Positions 1 through 8,581 of a stretch of DNA of 64,000 nt are shown piece after piece. The DNA is from DASRDR01 sp035550795 (GTDB taxonomy: Bacteria > Methylomirabilota > Methylomirabilia > Rokubacteriales > DASRDR01). The notes under the pieces were generated by a model. It ran no database searches. It had not been told where the DNA came from and saw nothing but the letters and a program-made list of their open reading frames with translations. How positions within the stretch are numbered: position 1 is the stretch's first letter; the number at the start of each line of letters is the position of its first letter. Location of the stretch: positions 1 through 64,000 of the forward strand of contig DASZOL010000078.1 of NCBI GenBank assembly GCA_035550795.1, in the 5' to 3' direction. A program made the translations under genes and the position numbers.

Positions 1-108
1 GAGCCGCCGCGCGTCGAAGCCGATCTCCTCGGTCGCGCCCAGGCCGAACTTGATCGGCGACATCTCCATGACGAACACGGTCTCGGTCGGCAGCGTGACA
101 CCCTTCAT
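1..108 (-). CDS. Iron-containing alcohol dehydrogenase, N-terminus only (runs off left edge)
   Basis: Only the first 36 codons are in the window, reading leftward from an ATG at 108. The peptide contains the stretch TVFVMEMSPIKFG followed by GLGATEEIG, which resembles the N-terminal strand of iron-dependent alcohol dehydrogenases, especially the hydroxyacid-oxoacid transhydrogenase branch, where a similar E/D-M-S-x-I-x-F/Y-G motif precedes the NAD domain. Members usually have about 380 to 430 residues and oxidise 4-hydroxybutyrate-type substrates. The NAD-binding and metal-binding parts lie outside the window, so the substrate cannot be judged. Confidence 0.65.
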   Translation of the reverse strand, partial: MKGVTLPTETVFVMEMSPIKFGLGATEEIGFDARRL

Positions 109-167
109 GGCGCTCCTCCGACGCGGTATGCTTCCGCACGCGGATTATAGCGCCGCGGCGGCCCGCG

Positions 168-491
168 GTGCGGAGAGGAGACATCTACTACCCGGATCAC
201 GGCCGCGAGACCGGCCGCGGCGTCCTGCTCGCGAGCTACATCCATCCGCAGGTGACGCAGGAGTTCGAGGTGGGCGCCCCGTACATGTGGCGCCACGACG
301 AGTTCGCCGGGGGCGCCTTCGCCCTCTTCGATCCGGGCCAGCAGACGCGCCTCCACGAGGCGATCGTCGCGCCGGAGGGGCGGATCCACTTCGCGGGCGA
401 GCACGCCTCGCTCGCCCACGCCTGGATCCAGGGGGCGATCCAGTCAGGCCTGCGCGTCGCGCTCGCCATCCACGGGGACGGGGTCCCCTAG
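168..491 (+). pseudogene. C-terminal remnant of a flavin amine oxidase
   Basis: The 107-residue reading frame (GTG start) ends in HFAGEHASLAHAWIQGAIQSG. This is the C-terminal FAD-contacting motif of flavin monoamine oxidases and L-amino-acid oxidases, where the Gly-Glu-His stretch touches the flavin and the helix after it closes the active site. A complete enzyme has about 450 to 500 residues with an N-terminal GxGxxG dinucleotide fold. Nothing of that fold precedes this frame, because only 60 bases separate it from the divergent alcohol dehydrogenase. It is best read as the tail of a deleted gene and is unlikely to be active alone. Confidence 0.7.
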
Positions 492-1559
492 TCAGAACCA
501 GCGGCGCTTGTCGACGCTCGTCGCCAGCGGCTCGCCCCGGGCGAAGCGGCCGACGTTGTCCAGCAGGACCGCGAGGTGGCGCTCGGCGATCCGAGGCGAG
601 GCGCCGGCGACGTGGGGCGTGAGGATCACGTTCGGCATGGCCCACAGCGGGTGGTCCGGCGGCAGAGGCTCCGTCTCGTACACGTCGAGCCCGGCGCCGC
701 CGATCTCGCCCGCCCGCAGCGCGGCGACGAGGTCTCCCAGGTCGACGATCGCACCCCGGCCGATGTTGATCAAGTACGCGCTCGGCTTCATCTGGCGGAA
801 CCGAGCGCGGCGGAAGAGCTTGACGGTCTCCGGCGTATGGGGCGCGGCGATCACGACGAAGTCGCTTTCCCCCAGGAGATCGGAGAGCCGCTCCGGGCGC
901 CAGAGCGCCGCCACCCCGGCCGGCGCCGCAGCCCGGATCGGATCCACGGCCAGGACCCGCATCCCGAAGGCGAGGCCGCGCCGAGCGACCTCGGACCCGA
1001 TCTGGCCGAGCCCGACGACGCCAAGCGTGGTGTCCGACAGGTGCAGATGCGACCGGTCGACGGCGCTGACCTGGGCGGGGCCCGTGACGAAGCCCGACTG
1101 CTCCCCCTTGCCGAGCCGTTCCTCGACGTGCCGGCGCACCTTGCGCGCCACGGCCCGGACGGAGCTCTCCGCCTTGCCTCCCACCGGAGCCCACCGGGCC
1201 TCGAGCTGGTTCCGGATGTAATGATGGAAGTTGCGCGCGAAGCAGAGGACGTAGCCGAACACGTGGTCGGCGATCACGTCCGAGTAGAGCCCCCGCATGT
1301 TCGTGAGCACGCAGGGATGCGCGACGAGCTCCGGGAACATGTAGTGCTCGAGGCTCGCCGTGGGCGCCTGCACCCAGCGGAGCTGCCGCGCGGCCGCCAG
1401 GAGCTCGGCCGTCAGCTTCCCGAAGAAGGCGTCGGCGTCGGCGATCGCCGTGCGCGCCTCGTCCGTGCTCTCCGCGTTGACGACGGTCATGGGCCGGGCG
1501 GCCTCGACGATCCGCGCGAGGCGCTCCGGCTCGACGGGGGGATGTATCACGAGCTTCAC
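492..1559 (-). CDS. D-2-hydroxyacid dehydrogenase
   Basis: A 355-residue member of the D-isomer-specific 2-hydroxyacid dehydrogenase family, expected to interconvert a 2-keto acid and a D-2-hydroxy acid with NAD(P)H in the cytoplasm. The Rossmann motif GVVGLGQIG lies near residues 180-188. The catalytic Arg is in INIGRGAIVD, and the His is in TPHVAG near the C-terminus. Residues about 125-172 form a longer linker between the catalytic and cofactor domains than is usual. The GTG start at 1559 is chosen because it overlaps the stop of the upstream ATP-grasp gene (GTGA), which implies translational coupling, and because the protein then begins directly at the first beta strand (KLVIHPP). The substrate is unknown; the partner gene suggests a shared small pathway. 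Confidence 0.88.
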   Translation of the reverse strand: MKLVIHPPVEPERLARIVEAARPMTVVNAESTDEARTAIADADAFFGKLTAELLAAARQLRWVQAPTASLEHYMFPELVAHPCVLTNMRGLYSDVIADHVFGYVLCFARNFHHYIRNQLEARWAPVGGKAESSVRAVARKVRRHVEERLGKGEQSGFVTGPAQVSAVDRSHLHLSDTTLGVVGLGQIGSEVARRGLAFGMRVLAVDPIRAAAPAGVAALWRPERLSDLLGESDFVVIAAPHTPETVKLFRRARFRQMKPSAYLINIGRGAIVDLGDLVAALRAGEIGGAGLDVYETEPLPPDHPLWAMPNVILTPHVAGASPRIAERHLAVLLDNVGRFARGEPLATSVDKRRWF

Positions 1560-2869
1560 CGGCAAGGCTCCTCCGTGGGCTCCGGGGATTCCTGGGACGT
1601 CGGGGACGGGGCGACGCCGGCCGGCGCTGCGGGGCCGGGCGGCTCGACGTCGAACTCCAGCCGGCGGTGGGCCGCCCGGAGGGCCTCCTCCACCGCCTCG
1701 GGGGAATCCGCCCGTCCGAAGATGAAGCCGAGGTAGCGCGATCCCTCGGGGAGCGGGACCAGCTCCTGGCCGACGTGGGCGCTGATCGTCACCTCCTCGA
1801 TCCCGGGCACGGCGAGCGCCGCTTCGCGGCCCCGCGCGGCCCGGAGCACGCCCGCCCCGGGAATGGGGAGCATCATGACGCCCGCCGGCCGCCGCTCCCG
1901 CTCGAGCGAGTCGAGCTCGATCCCGAGGGCATGGCGGATCACCACCTCCTCCAGGGACAGCCCGGCTCCGAAGCGAAGCGTGCGGGAGCAAAGGCCGCCG
2001 ATCGTGCGGGCCGCGACCTCGACGACCCACGGTCCCTGCTCGTTCAGGCGCAGCTCGGCATGGATCGGCCCCTCCGTGAGGCCAAGCGCCCGGGCGGCCC
2101 AGCGCGTCTCGGCGGCGACCGAGACCTGGACGTCCGGCGGGAGCCGCGAGGGTGTCACGTAGATCGTCTCCTCGAAGTACGGCCCGTCGAGCGGGTCGGG
2201 CTTGTCGAACAGCGCCAGGACGTAGAGCTCCCCCCGGACGAGCAGCCCCTCGAGCGCGACCTCGTCTCCGGGGATAAAGTCCTCGACCAGCACCTCCTCG
2301 CGCCCCTCTCCGAGCCCCGCCACGTCCGGTGCCCGGAGGATCCCCTCGATCCGCCGGAACGCGGCGACGAACGAGGGCGGGTCATCGGCCCGGATCACCC
2401 CCCGGCTCGCGGCCAGGATCGTGGGCTTGAGCACGCACGGGTAGGTCATCCGGCTCGCCGCGGCCTCGGGGTCGTCCGACACGTCGAGGCGGGCGAAGCG
2501 CGGGGACCGGACGCCGGCGCGGGCGAACGCCTCTCGCATCCGGTGCTTGTTCCGCGTCGTCGACACGGCGTCGAGCGGGCTCGACCGGAGCCCCAGGCGC
2601 TCCGCGATGGCAGCGGCGACGACCGTCGTGCGGTCGTCGACGGGCACCACGGCGTCCACCGGGTGCCGCCGCGCGAACTCCGCGACCGTGCGCGCGGCCT
2701 TGTGCGGGTCTCCGAAGTCGAGCGTGAGCAGGTTGTCGGGGAGCGCCGCCTCGAGGACGTTCGGTCGCTCCGAGGCGACCACGAGCTCGACGTCGAGCTT
2801 CGTCGCCGCCGCGACGAAGTCCTCCGTCCGGTACGTGGTCGTGGGAATCAGGAGGAGCAGGCGCAGCAT
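1556..2869 (-). CDS. ATP-grasp domain carboxylate-amine ligase
   Basis: A 437-residue ATP-grasp protein. Its N-terminal Rossmann-like part starts LLLLIPTTTYR. A central ATP-grasp fold has the nucleotide strand YPCVLKPT, the acidic VLVEDFIPGDEVALEG, and the metal site in IHAELRLNEQGPWVVEVAAR. The order matches the BL00235/carnosine-synthase-like group, which activates a carboxylate as an acyl phosphate and joins it to an amine. The ATG at 2869 is preferred over an in-frame GTG 45 bases upstream because it begins at the first hydrophobic strand. The downstream dehydrogenase overlaps by 4 bases, so the two act as one unit. The ligated substrates cannot be told from sequence. Confidence 0.85.
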   Translation of the reverse strand: MLRLLLLIPTTTYRTEDFVAAATKLDVELVVASERPNVLEAALPDNLLTLDFGDPHKAARTVAEFARRHPVDAVVPVDDRTTVVAAAIAERLGLRSSPLDAVSTTRNKHRMREAFARAGVRSPRFARLDVSDDPEAAASRMTYPCVLKPTILAASRGVIRADDPPSFVAAFRRIEGILRAPDVAGLGEGREEVLVEDFIPGDEVALEGLLVRGELYVLALFDKPDPLDGPYFEETIYVTPSRLPPDVQVSVAAETRWAARALGLTEGPIHAELRLNEQGPWVVEVAARTIGGLCSRTLRFGAGLSLEEVVIRHALGIELDSLERERRPAGVMMLPIPGAGVLRAARGREAALAVPGIEEVTISAHVGQELVPLPEGSRYLGFIFGRADSPEAVEEALRAAHRRLEFDVEPPGPAAPAGVAPSPTSQESPEPTEEPCR

Positions 2870-2959
2870 GCGCGTCCCCGCGGCGGCGACGACGGGCGCC
2901 CCGAACCCCGGCACGTCAAGGCCGGCTGGGCAGCCCGTGCGGTCAGGGCGTGAAGGCGG

Positions 2960-3247
2960 TCAGGCCTTCGACGGAGCGTAGTAGGGATTCGAGCCCGAGG
3001 CGTGGTCCGTCGTGTCCAGGACCTCGGTGACTTCCGGAACCTCCTCGAAGATCATCCGCTCGATGCCGGCCTTGAGCGTGACGTCCGCCGCCCCGCACCC
3101 CTGGCAGCCGCCCGACATCCGGATGTAGACGGTCGAGTCCTTGACGTCGATCAGCTCGATGTAGCCCCCGTGGCCCGCGACCGCCGGGTTGATCGCGTTG
3201 TCGAGCAGGTCCTGCACCTTGTCCTTGAGCGTCGTCTCTTCCGCCAT
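2960..3247 (-). CDS. NifU C-terminal domain iron-sulfur scaffold/carrier
   Basis: A 95-residue protein made only of the NifU C-terminal domain. It has the signature GGCQGCGAADVTL with the Cys-x-x-Cys pair that holds a transient 4Fe-4S cluster between two subunits, preceded by the usual NPAVAGHGGYIEL strand. Such stand-alone Nfu proteins pass clusters to apo-enzymes. A strong ribosome binding site (GAGGGGAG) precedes the ATG. It sits between the ATP-grasp pair and a radical SAM gene that needs a 4Fe-4S cluster, so it could serve that enzyme, although this is only proximity. Confidence 0.9.
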   Translation of the reverse strand: MAEETTLKDKVQDLLDNAINPAVAGHGGYIELIDVKDSTVYIRMSGGCQGCGAADVTLKAGIERMIFEEVPEVTEVLDTTDHASGSNPYYAPSKA

Positions 3248-3320
3248 TCTCCCCTCCTCGCGGCCCCGTCCCGGTGGAGTGCTCTTGGGTCATTCTACCC
3301 CAGGGGCGACGCCGACGTGG

Positions 3321-4769
3321 TCAGAGCGCGCTCCCGACCGCTCGTCCTCGGAGGGCCAACTGGCCCTCGGTGGGCTCCGCTCAGCAGAACCAGGGCTCGG
3401 TCAGGCGCGGCGGGCGCACCCGGTCAGGGTCCGAGAAGCCGGGCTGCAGGCGCCGCGCGGGAGCCCCGGCCACCCGGTCGGCGAGCGCCCGCGCCTGATC
3501 GAACGTGGCCGCGTCGTCGGCGTGAGCCTCGGCCGCGGCCTCGACGAGCCGGGCCACCTCGGCCTGGAGGGCGTCCATGCGCGGGTCCGGGTGGGCCCAG
3601 GCATGGGAGAACGCGCCCTCGACCAGGGGCCCGATGTGCGGACGCATGGCGGCGTGGTCGGCGAGGAGCGAGCCCGGGGGCACGAGGAGCCGGAGCGAGT
3701 ACTGCACGGGGTCCACGGCGTCCACCAGGCCCTCCGCCAGGACGAAGTCGAGCATCTTCCGGTAGTCGTCGAGCGTCGTCCACGGCGTGAACGCGACCCA
3801 GGTCGGCCGGAGCGCGAGCCCGGTCCCGCGCATCAGGCCGACCAGCGACACGACGTCGGCGCGCGTGTGGCCCTTGTCCAGGTGAGCGAGGACGGTGTCG
3901 CTGAGCGACTCGACCGCCGAGACGACGAAGGCGCAGCCCAGGGCCCGGAGCTCCGGCAGCATCGCCCGGTGCCGCAGGAGGTGCTCGACCTTCGCCGTGA
4001 CGTCGAAGCTCACGCGCGGAAACGCCGCATGGAGGGACCGCGCCACGGCGAGCGCGTGCCGCGGTCCATTGAGGAAGTCGGGGTCTCCGAACGTGACGTG
4101 GGTTGCCCCCGCCTCGACGCACTGGCGCACGTCGGCCAGCACCACCTCGGGCGGCACCACGAAGAAGCGGCCGCCGTACACCGGAGGGATCGGACAGTGG
4201 CGGCAGAGGTGCTTGCAGCCCCGGCTCGCCTCGACGTACCCCACCAGCTCGTGCCGCCCGTCGCGTTCGAGCCGCGCATACTGCTTGAGGGAGGGCAGCC
4301 CGGCGCGGCTCGGGACGGGGAAGCTGAGCCTCGCGAGGTGCGGGGTCGCCGGGTGATCGGCTGTCCCCACTGCCGCCGGCCATCCCGTCCCGGCTTCGAG
4401 CGTCTCGACCAGCGCCACCAGCGGCGCCTCCGCCTCGCCGCCGATCACGGAGTCGACCCCGTGGGCGAGGAGGTACTCGGCGTTCAGCTGCGCGTAGAGA
4501 CCGTACGCGACGACGTGACAGCCCGGGTTCACGGCACGGACCCGTGCGATCAGGGCGACGCCGACGCGAAGCGCGGTGTGCATGGGCACGGAGACCGCGA
4601 CGACACGCGCCCGCGCCACCTTGTCGGGGTCGAAGGGCTCGGCGGACACATCCATCACGGCCGGGGCATAGCCACGCGCGCCCAGGAACGCCGCCGCCCA
4701 CGCGACGGCGAGCGGCTGGTGGCCGAGCTCGTAGCACGCGACCAGGAGAACCGCCCCGGGCTCCCGCAT
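3321..4769 (-). CDS. B12-binding radical SAM selenoprotein with CUAEP tail
   Basis: A 482-residue protein when the TGA at 3381-3383 is read as selenocysteine. Stopping there gives 462 residues. The N-terminal cobalamin-binding-like fold (about 1-125) lacks a clear DxHxxG motif. The radical SAM domain has Cys185, Cys189 and Cys192 (CKHLCRHC) for the 4Fe-4S cluster. The frame then ends W-F-C-TGA-A-E-P and stays open for 16 more codons to a second TGA at 3321. From memory, databases name a family CUAEP/CCAEP-tail radical SAM (seleno)protein after exactly this C-terminal motif, with Cys in some members at the position that is Sec here. A perfect hairpin lies 12 bases past the TGA (see SECIS entry). 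Substrate and reaction are unknown. It is divergent from a glycosyltransferase 37 bases away. Confidence 0.9.
3351..3368 (-). promoter_or_regulatory. Candidate bacterial SECIS hairpin for the radical SAM selenoprotein
   Basis: On the mRNA the 12 bases after UGA (3381-3383) are followed by GAGGGCC-AGUU-GGCCCUC, a perfect 7-bp stem with a four-base loop. The loop G lies 21 nt after the UGA and is followed by U, as in the loop recognised by SelB, and inside the 16-37 nt spacing usual for bacterial SECIS elements. The stem lies within translated sequence, as bacterial SECIS elements do. Folding was done by eye only. Confidence 0.8.
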
Positions 4770-4806
4770 CCTGCTTCTACTCTACCCCCTGAGCGGGCCA
4801 GCCCCC

Positions 4807-5754
4807 TTGACGCGGCCCGGCGGCCAGCCTAGCGTCGGGTGCGTGCCGGCACGGGGCTCGGACGCGCCGCCGAACACGCTCACCGTCGTCATCCCGACGT
4901 GTCACGGCTGGCCGGCAGTCCAGCCGTTCCTGGAGCGGCTCCGTGATCAGGCGCTGGCCACGGGAGCCGAGGTCATCGTGGCCGACGGGAGCGGGGCGCC
5001 CGCCCCGCCCGCGGAGGCCCTCTGGCCCGGGCTCGTGTGGCTGCGCGAAGGCGGGGCCGGGGTCTTCGCGCTCCGGGCGCGCGCGCGGCAGGCCGCACGG
5101 AATGCCATCCTCGCCGTCACCGAGGACCACTGCCTGGTCGCGCCGGACTGGTGTGCCCGCATCCTCGAGGCGTACGCGCGGCATCCGGACGCCGTCGCGG
5201 TCAAGGGCGTGGTCCGGAACGGAAGCCACGAGCGCCTGGCCGACCGCGCGTCCTACTTCATGAGCCAGTCGCCGAACCTGCCGCCGTTCACGGGGGGACC
5301 GGAGGACGACGTCCTCGGGGTGAGCTGCGCCACGTACAGCCGGCAGGCGATCGGGCGGCTGGCGCCCGAGCTCACCTGGCCGCTCGAGCTCCACGATGCC
5401 GGCCAGTGGCGCAAGGCGGGCGAGACCGTCGTGGCGGACGAAGGGATGTGGGTCGAGCATCACCAGTCCGAGCCCCTTCTGGACATGTCCCTGCTCCACT
5501 TCCACAACGCCCGCGCCATCTCGGGCCTGCGGCGGGGCCGCATGACGCCCCGCGACTGGGCGCGGCTCGCCCTGCTGCCCGTGCTCCCGCTCGTCCGGGC
5601 GGGCCGCACCGCCGCCCTCTGCGCCCGCAAGCGGGTGCCGTGGACGACGCTGGTGACGCTGGTGCCGCTCTTCCTGTGGTTCTACCTCTGGAAGGCGGCC
5701 GGAGAGATCGCTGGCTACCTGACGGGGCCGGGCGACAGCGCGGCGAGGCTCTGA
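4807..5754 (+). CDS. Family 2 glycosyltransferase
   Basis: A GT-A fold glycosyltransferase of about 300 residues. The first strand TLTVVIPTCHG starts the nucleotide-sugar binding domain, a VIVADGSGAP segment follows, and ATYSRQAIG with ELHDAGQW precede the acceptor region. A hydrophobic C-terminal stretch (TLVTLVPLFLWFYLWKAAG) suggests membrane attachment, so it probably works on a lipid-linked or envelope glycan. The start is uncertain: TTG at 4807 opens the frame, and GTG at 4843 would remove an unstructured leader. It is divergent from the radical SAM gene and ends by overlapping the convergent family 4 glycosyltransferase by 40 bases. Confidence 0.82.
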   Translation: MTRPGGQPSVGCVPARGSDAPPNTLTVVIPTCHGWPAVQPFLERLRDQALATGAEVIVADGSGAPAPPAEALWPGLVWLREGGAGVFALRARARQAARNAILAVTEDHCLVAPDWCARILEAYARHPDAVAVKGVVRNGSHERLADRASYFMSQSPNLPPFTGGPEDDVLGVSCATYSRQAIGRLAPELTWPLELHDAGQWRKAGETVVADEGMWVEHHQSEPLLDMSLLHFHNARAISGLRRGRMTPRDWARLALLPVLPLVRAGRTAALCARKRVPWTTLVTLVPLFLWFYLWKAAGEIAGYLTGPGDSAARL

Positions 5755-6839
5755 CCGGCAGCGAGCCGGTACACCGCCTCGGTCGCCGCCGCCGTCGCCT
5801 GCCACGTGAAGCCAGCGGCGCGCACGGCGCCGCGGGTGATCAGATCCTGCCGCGCGCCCTCATCCCGGCGAAGGCGTCGAAGCCCCTCGGCGATCGCGTC
5901 CGGGCTCTCGGGGTCGACCAGCAGCGCGGCGTCTCCGGCCACCTCCGCGAGCGCCGACCGGTCGGAGGTCAGCACCGGCGTCCCGCACGCCATGGCTTCC
6001 AGGATGGGAAGGCCGAACCCCTCCGCCAGCGACGGATACGCGAGGCACAGCGCGCCGCCGTAGAGAACCGGGAGCTCGTCGTCCGGAACCCAGCCGAGCC
6101 ACCGGACGACCTCCTCGAGCCCGAGCCGCCGCGCGAGGGATCTGGCGGCCTGGTCGCCGCGCTCGATGGGGCCCGCGACCGCCAGCTGGAGCGCGGTCCC
6201 GTCCGGCCGGTCCCGGGCGCGCGCCACGGCCAGGATCAGCCGCTCGAGGTTCTTCCGCGGCGGCCGCGCGCCGACGAACAGCACGTACGGCGGACGCAGC
6301 CCGTGGCGGTGCAGGATGGGCGACTCCCCGGCCGGCGGGACCGGACCGAAGCGCGGCGACACCCCGTGCCAGACGACGTGGATTCGCGCTTCCGGGACGA
6401 CATAGGCGCGCGCCACGGCCTGGCGCGCCGCCGCGGACGGCACGATGACCGCATCGGCGCGGCGGGCGGCGTGGACGCTGAAGACACGGTGGTAGAGACG
6501 GTCGGCCCAGCCGTACTGCGACCGCATCGTGAGCAACGTGGCGTCGTGCACCGTCATGACGAACGGGCACCCCGGCCGCAGCGGGCCGAGGCTCGAGACC
6601 GCGTGGTACACGCGGATGCCTTCCCGGCGAACCTGCCGCGGGACCTGGGTCAGAAGCCAGCGCGTGAGGCGCACGGCGTTCAGCAAGCGCGGCCATCCGG
6701 ACATCGGCGGGGCGAGGGGCTCCTGCCAGACCCGCAGCCGAACCGAGCGCTCCACGAGCGCCGCCCGGAGCTCGCGCGCGTAGACGCCGACGCCCGTGGC
6801 CGCGCGCCCGGGGACCGTCACGTCGAACCCGACCAGCAT
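5715..6839 (-). CDS. Family 4 glycosyltransferase (GT-B)
   Basis: A 374-residue retaining glycosyltransferase. The donor-binding motif EGFGLPILEAMACGTPVLTS is clear, with the preceding GARPPRKNLERLI strand-turn and the N-terminal acceptor strand VGFDVTVPGRAATGVGVYARE. Members transfer a sugar from an NDP-sugar to a glycan chain at the inner membrane face. The ATG at 6839 is chosen over a start 54 bases upstream because the first strand begins LVGFDV. The gene overlaps the oppositely oriented family 2 glycosyltransferase at their 3-prime ends. The pair probably belongs to a surface glycan pathway whose other genes are not here. Confidence 0.88.
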   Translation of the reverse strand: MLVGFDVTVPGRAATGVGVYARELRAALVERSVRLRVWQEPLAPPMSGWPRLLNAVRLTRWLLTQVPRQVRREGIRVYHAVSSLGPLRPGCPFVMTVHDATLLTMRSQYGWADRLYHRVFSVHAARRADAVIVPSAAARQAVARAYVVPEARIHVVWHGVSPRFGPVPPAGESPILHRHGLRPPYVLFVGARPPRKNLERLILAVARARDRPDGTALQLAVAGPIERGDQAARSLARRLGLEEVVRWLGWVPDDELPVLYGGALCLAYPSLAEGFGLPILEAMACGTPVLTSDRSALAEVAGDAALLVDPESPDAIAEGLRRLRRDEGARQDLITRGAVRAAGFTWQATAAATEAVYRLAAGQSLAALSPGPVR

Positions 6840-7027
6840 GCCGACCTCATGGTACCGCCGGAAGTCGCTCCGGCGTCCACGGCCGAGGCGCACGCAGGCC
6901 CGAAGAGGCCCGGTCGGCGTGGCAAGGCTCGGCGCCGGGGGCCCGGGCTACGCCGCGTTGCCGGCACGCGCGCGCTGGGCTACGCTGGCCATGGACGACT
7001 CGCCCGGAACCCCTGCGAGGAGGCGGC

Positions 7028-7654
7028 ATGGCCACGATCACGGCACCCGGTCCCATCCTTCGCGACGAGATGATCGAGCCCCGGGGGCGCACGGGCTTCC
7101 CGTTGGACCGCGGCCAGACGATCCGCATCGTCGACGTGGACGGCCAGCAGGTGGCGGACTTCGTGTGCTTCCGCCGCCCCGACACGAGCGAGAAGCTCTC
7201 GGTCCACAACACGGCCCTGATCCAGGGCACGATCCACGTCACGACCGGCCACCTCCTCCTCTCCGATCGGTGCGGCACCCTCATGACGATCGCCGCCGAC
7301 ACGTGCGGGCGCCACGATCTCCTGGCCGGCTCCTGCAGCGAGGGCACGAACCGCTGGCGCTACGGCATCGCAGACACGCCCAACTGCCGGTCCAACTTCG
7401 AGGCGGCGCTCCGGCCCTTCGGGATACCCCTCAGGGAGGTGCCCTACAGCTTCAACATCTTCATGAACGTGCCGATCGGGGACGACAAGATCCGGATCGA
7501 GGAGCCCCTCTCGAAGGCGGGCGACCTCATCGATCTCCGCGCGGAGACGGATCTGCTGGTGGCGATCTCGAACTGCCCGCAGGAGCGGAACCCGTGCAAC
7601 GCCTACAGGCCAACCCGGCTGCGCGTCGTCGTGTTCGGGGCGGCTCCCGCGTGA
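7028..7654 (+). CDS. DUF1989 / urea carboxylase-associated family protein
   Basis: A 208-residue DUF1989 protein, the family encoded beside urea carboxylases and in some amino-acid and purine degradation loci. Visible family features are VDGQQVADFVCFRR in the N-terminal strand pair, GRHDLLAGSCSEGTNRW in the centre, and SYNPQER-like NCPQERNPCNAY at the C-terminus, with conserved Cys and His that may bind a metal. A good ribosome binding site (GAGGAGG) precedes the ATG. No urea carboxylase gene is adjacent, so its role here is unknown. Confidence 0.85.
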   Translation: MATITAPGPILRDEMIEPRGRTGFPLDRGQTIRIVDVDGQQVADFVCFRRPDTSEKLSVHNTALIQGTIHVTTGHLLLSDRCGTLMTIAADTCGRHDLLAGSCSEGTNRWRYGIADTPNCRSNFEAALRPFGIPLREVPYSFNIFMNVPIGDDKIRIEEPLSKAGDLIDLRAETDLLVAISNCPQERNPCNAYRPTRLRVVVFGAAPA

Positions 7655-7685
7655 GGGTCGAGCGGGCCCACCGCGGCGCAGGGCG

Positions 7686-8450
7686 GTGAGCTCCCCGGCG
7701 CCCCCCGCTGCGCCGGAGGTGCGCTTCCTGGCCCGGGAGGACGGCGGCCGGCTCGCCTACGTGGCGTGCCCGGGCGCCGGCCCGACGGTGGTCTTCCTGG
7801 GCGGCTACGCCTCCGACATGACGGGCACGAAGGCGCGGTATCTGGAAGACTGGTGCCGCGCCCGTGGTCGCGCCTTCCTCCGGTTCGACTACCAGGGCCA
7901 CGGGCAGTCGTCGGGGCGGCTGATTGACGGGACGATCGGCGCGTGGCGTGACGACGCGCTCGCGATCCTGGGGGCATGCGCCCCCGGCCCGCTGCTGCTC
8001 GTCGGGTCCAGCATGGGGGCCTGGGTCATGGTGCTGGCTGCCCTCGCGCTGCCGAGGCGCCTCCACGCGCTCGTCGCCGTTGCCGCTGCGCCCGACTTCA
8101 CGGAAGACCTCCTCTGGGCGCGGCTCGACGAGGCCCAGCGCAGCGCCCTCCGCCGCGACGGGGTCATTCGGCTCCCGTCCGCCTACGGTGAGCCGATGCC
8201 GTTCACCTGGCGGCTGGTCGAGGACGGGCGCCGGCACCTCGTCCTCCGCGCCCCGCTGCCCCTGCCCTGTCCGGTGCGCCTGCTTCACGGCACCAGGGAC
8301 GCTGACGTGCCCTGGGAGACGTCCCGGCGGCTCGCGGACGCGATCCGAGGGCGCGACGTGGCGCTCACGCTGGTGAAGGACGGCGAGCACCGCCTGTCGG
8401 AGCCGCACGAGCTGGCGCTGCTCGGGGCCACCATCGAGGGCCTGCTCTGA
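7686..8450 (+). CDS. Alpha/beta hydrolase
   Basis: A 254-residue serine hydrolase of the alpha/beta fold. The nucleophile elbow is GSSMGAW (Ser in the centre). The acid is in HGTRDADVPW and the catalytic His in DGEHRLS. The oxyanion region is in VFLGGYASDM. Spacing and length resemble the ABHD10-like thioesterase/carboxylesterase group, but the substrate cannot be assigned. The GTG start gives a short Pro/Ala-rich leader. It follows the DUF1989 gene by 31 bases and may be cotranscribed. Confidence 0.85.
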   Translation: MSSPAPPAAPEVRFLAREDGGRLAYVACPGAGPTVVFLGGYASDMTGTKARYLEDWCRARGRAFLRFDYQGHGQSSGRLIDGTIGAWRDDALAILGACAPGPLLLVGSSMGAWVMVLAALALPRRLHALVAVAAAPDFTEDLLWARLDEAQRSALRRDGVIRLPSAYGEPMPFTWRLVEDGRRHLVLRAPLPLPCPVRLLHGTRDADVPWETSRRLADAIRGRDVALTLVKDGEHRLSEPHELALLGATIEGLL

Positions 8451-8581
8451 CGAGGGCGCAGCTCCGGCGGCGGGCGCCCCGCCGGGCCGCCGGCCTGCCG
8501 GCGGGCCGGGAGAGCCGTCCGCTCCAGAACCGCGTCACACCCTCCGGTGACCTGATCGCCACGCCGGACCGCGGCACCCTC

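Noticed and set aside
50..622. A 190-codon frame on the + strand at the left edge
   Set aside because: Arg/Pro-rich translation without motifs; it overlaps the better-supported alcohol dehydrogenase start and amine oxidase fragment.
2960..2962. TGA stop of the NifU-like gene as a possible Sec codon
   Set aside because: Downstream codons give Pro/Ser/Arg-rich noise and no family homology; the protein already has the full domain.
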